From Thysanoteuthis rhombus (taxonomy: Eukaryota; Mollusca; Cephalopoda; Oegopsida; Thysanoteuthidae), in NCBI GenBank assembly GCA_963457665.1, contig OY735231.1, forward strand, positions 36,703,837-36,767,836: DNA of 64,000 nt, given 5' to 3'. The position numbers were made by a program, and so were the translations under genes. How positions within the stretch are numbered: the stretch's first letter is position 1; the number at the start of each line of letters is the position of its first letter. The notes beneath the pieces were generated by a model, which was not told the DNA's origin, did no database searches, and worked only from the letters and a program-made list of their open reading frames with translations. Positions 61,630-64,000 of this stretch are shown piece after piece.

Positions 61630-63540
61630 TTTAGGGATTCTCTAGTTGATTTTATTAGCAATTTGCAGAAATATTAAGAGGTTCAAGGCCAAAACTATTT
61701 TGCACATGTGAAGAAGAATAATGTCTTTCTTTTGCATCACATGTGATGCACAAGACAGCACATGTTCATGGAACACACATACACTATAATAATCACTTTA
61801 TCAAATAAATAGGTATTTCCAGAGTCTATCACATTATGCACAGAACACAGGTAATAATCACAGGATATTTTTGTTCTGTACATCAAAGTAGACACCCACA
61901 TACTTATGATAGTTCACACACCAAAGACATCAATATTAACACATAACATTTTCATTTTTTGCGACTATATTCTTCCATACAAAAAGCATTCAAGCTAATA
62001 CTGAAGAAACTTTTCAGCCTAAGTAAAGGTCAAAGAAAATATGAATAACTTTTAAAAACAGTATGATATTTTTATTATCATAAGATGTCATCAAGATGCA
62101 ATTCTTTGTATACTCAAAAAACTAATATTTTACCTAGAAACTTACGTTCAATTTTGAATCCTCAGAGTGTCCCACTATTATGTCTATGAGCCAGGTAAAT
62201 ATCAAGTAGTACCAGCTGTACACCAATGATTATTAGCAAGAGAATTTTGTAGAAGACTGCTTTCTGAAGGAGTGTCATAGTGTACTAAATTTGTAAGTAA
62301 GTACGTACAAAAAACAAACAGACAAGACTTCATGACCATGATTATTCTTCCTAAGGTTCTGAGGCAATAAAATGCAATGAAGAAATCTTAACTTATACAC
62401 TGTAACAATAGTGAGGCACACAGACTCTTCTACCTTCCACAAGAAATGGTCAGGAGTCATTGGTTTATTGGAAGAAATCAACTTTGGCACATAGCCAGAT
62501 TATTGGAGCAGCCAGTGAGGATTGAACTTGTTACCAATAGCTTATATGACTAGAACTCTGATCACCACTCTACATTAAAAAAAAAAAACTCTACTAAATC
62601 ATTGCTCTGTATTTCGTTAATCATATTGATTGCATCACACTAGACAGGTTGTAAATAAATACAAATAACTGGCAAATATTTGACTAAGTTGAGTTCATCA
62701 AATAGTACCTAAGTTTCAAGACAATGAAGAATAATTTTCCCATATATTTCATCTGTAAGTATGTACATACCTAATTCAATACCTACAAAAGATACTAAAA
62801 AATGTGAAAAATAATAAGAATTGAATAGGTATTGAAAAAAAAACTTACATATCAAGCTGATAAGGGACTTAAACTAGATATATGTAATCCAAAATATTAT
62901 ACCTTCAGTGTTCCTTCTCTGCAAATGTATAAATCCAAAGTTTAGTTCCTTTTATATCCGCAATTGAAATTTTTTGTAAATTGTAAAAATCTGGAAAAGA
63001 AAGAATAAGATTAATTATTGACATTTTCACTCAAGAAAATCATCAAATAAAATTGATGGAAAAATATAGCAGTATGTTATTTCAGGGATTTATCTCTTCT
63101 TGTTTACAAATTTAAGCATATACAAATGTACAACATTGAAGCACTTATACAGACAATATCATTTAGAACATAAAAAATTCTCACTAATAATGTTATGGTA
63201 CTTCTAAATATCTTATGTATGAGACCTTGTGAACTGTTATGCTGAGTGGGGATCGGTACCAACATCTCACCTGAGGGAAGAAAATTGATTTAAAATATTC
63301 ACCACTGAATGATGCATTGATAAGGAAGGAAACAAAGTTAAAAAATTAATACCTGATTTGTAAAAACATTGCTTTTTACATCACTGGGCTTAGGACTTAT
63401 TGATTTACCTATGTAAAAAGTAAATATGGGAAATCAAAACGATAAGTTAATCTACAAACCTTAACTTTTTAGATTACTGTTTTATACTAAAGATAATTCC
63501 AAAAAGATATTTCTAAAGACATATTTCCCAAATTCAAAGA
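61630..63540. other. AT-rich DNA, nothing firmly recognised
   Basis: No gene supported. ggacttattgattta near 63391 resembles the mariner end seen at 24070, but no partner end was found. Confidence 0.4.
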
Positions 63541-63599
63541 CATTATTTTCTCAAATATGTTCTCTGTCAGTTTGTCCATCAGTTGGTTGTTCAGGAGTG

Positions 63600-63960
63600 T
63601 GTCCCCATACTGTTTCTCAGCTATTTTACATCAGATTTACTTGAAACTTGGTAGAACGGTGTCCCTTGATGAAAAAAATCTTCCACCTAGGATCATAACA
63701 GCATTTAAACTTTATGTTTTGAAATCAATTAAAATTGATTTTTCCAGTTGTTTCCTGTCAGATTTACTTGAAACTTGGTAGAAAGGTGTTGCTTTAAGAT
63801 GCTTCATTAAACTTCATGTTTTAGAATAAATTTTCTCAGCTGTTTTATGTCAGGTTTACTTGAAACTTGATAGAAATGTGTTCCTTGATGCTTCTTACCT
63901 AAAACTATCTTCCACTCAGGGTGACGTGATCTGACAACGATGGCATTTTAACTTTATAGA
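63600..63960 (+). repeat. Three-unit irregular tandem repeat
   Basis: tttacttgaaacttggtaga occurs near 63637 and 63764, and tttacttgaaacttgataga near 63856. Each is preceded by cagctatttta, cagttgtttcc or cagctgtttta and followed by a gtgt-cttgatg-like stretch. Spacing is 127 and 92 bases, so this is a degenerate array that may run past 63960. Confidence 0.65.
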
Positions 63961-64000
63961 GGACATCTCATTGAACTTTCAGTTCTTGTTTCTCTAAACA

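Overview
This window looks like one stretch of a large, AT-rich animal genome, most likely an invertebrate. Genes are sparse and interrupted by introns. There are many TA microsatellites, tRNA-derived SINEs, decayed mariner, Tigger and hAT transposases, and 3' ends of RTE-like LINEs with GAT-type tails. A mollusc or another non-vertebrate metazoan fits, but the sequence alone does not fix the species. I see no bacterial-style operon, rRNA or CRISPR array.

One gene is well supported, on the minus strand. Its large exon fills positions 1 to about 7787 and stays open past the left edge. At the exon's 3' end as seen here (positions 1 to about 4940) is an array of about 183 units of exactly 27 bp, encoding the nine-residue repeat VEESKPAEA. 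Between about 4940 and 6480 is a looser Pro/Glu/Ala/Ser/Lys repeat. Between about 6480 and 7787 is a unique Ser/Asp/Glu-rich N-terminal region. A second, small exon at 15091-15252 has clean splice signals, an ATG in strong context (peptide begins MAETAANKFQSLDIE) and two short upstream ORFs. Its phase-1 donor fits a phase-1 acceptor at 7788/7787, so the intron would be about 7.3 kb. The product is a very acidic, surely disordered protein of more than 2600 residues. I do not recognise its family, and any folded C-terminal domain would lie outside the window.

Everything to the right of 15.3 kb, and the intron itself, is non-coding DNA laced with repeats. Recognisable items are internally deleted mariner copies (17.28, 17.50, 23.9, 27.56 and 41.5 kb), a 951-bp Tigger/pogo-like element with TA target sites (20.6-21.55 kb), RTE-type LINE 3' ends (22.0 and 43.6 kb), a dead hAT transposase (26.25-27.13 kb) and a dead Tigger/TIGD transposase (about 46.9 kb). 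There are also tRNA-headed SINEs (14.4, 38.0, 48.1, 48.3, 50.9 and 56.6 kb), several foldback structures (12.3, 28.3-31.0, 33.05 and 51.0 kb) and dispersed families without a class name. No other protein-coding exon could be supported. The window may cover the start of this one gene plus a long upstream region, or a further 5' intron.
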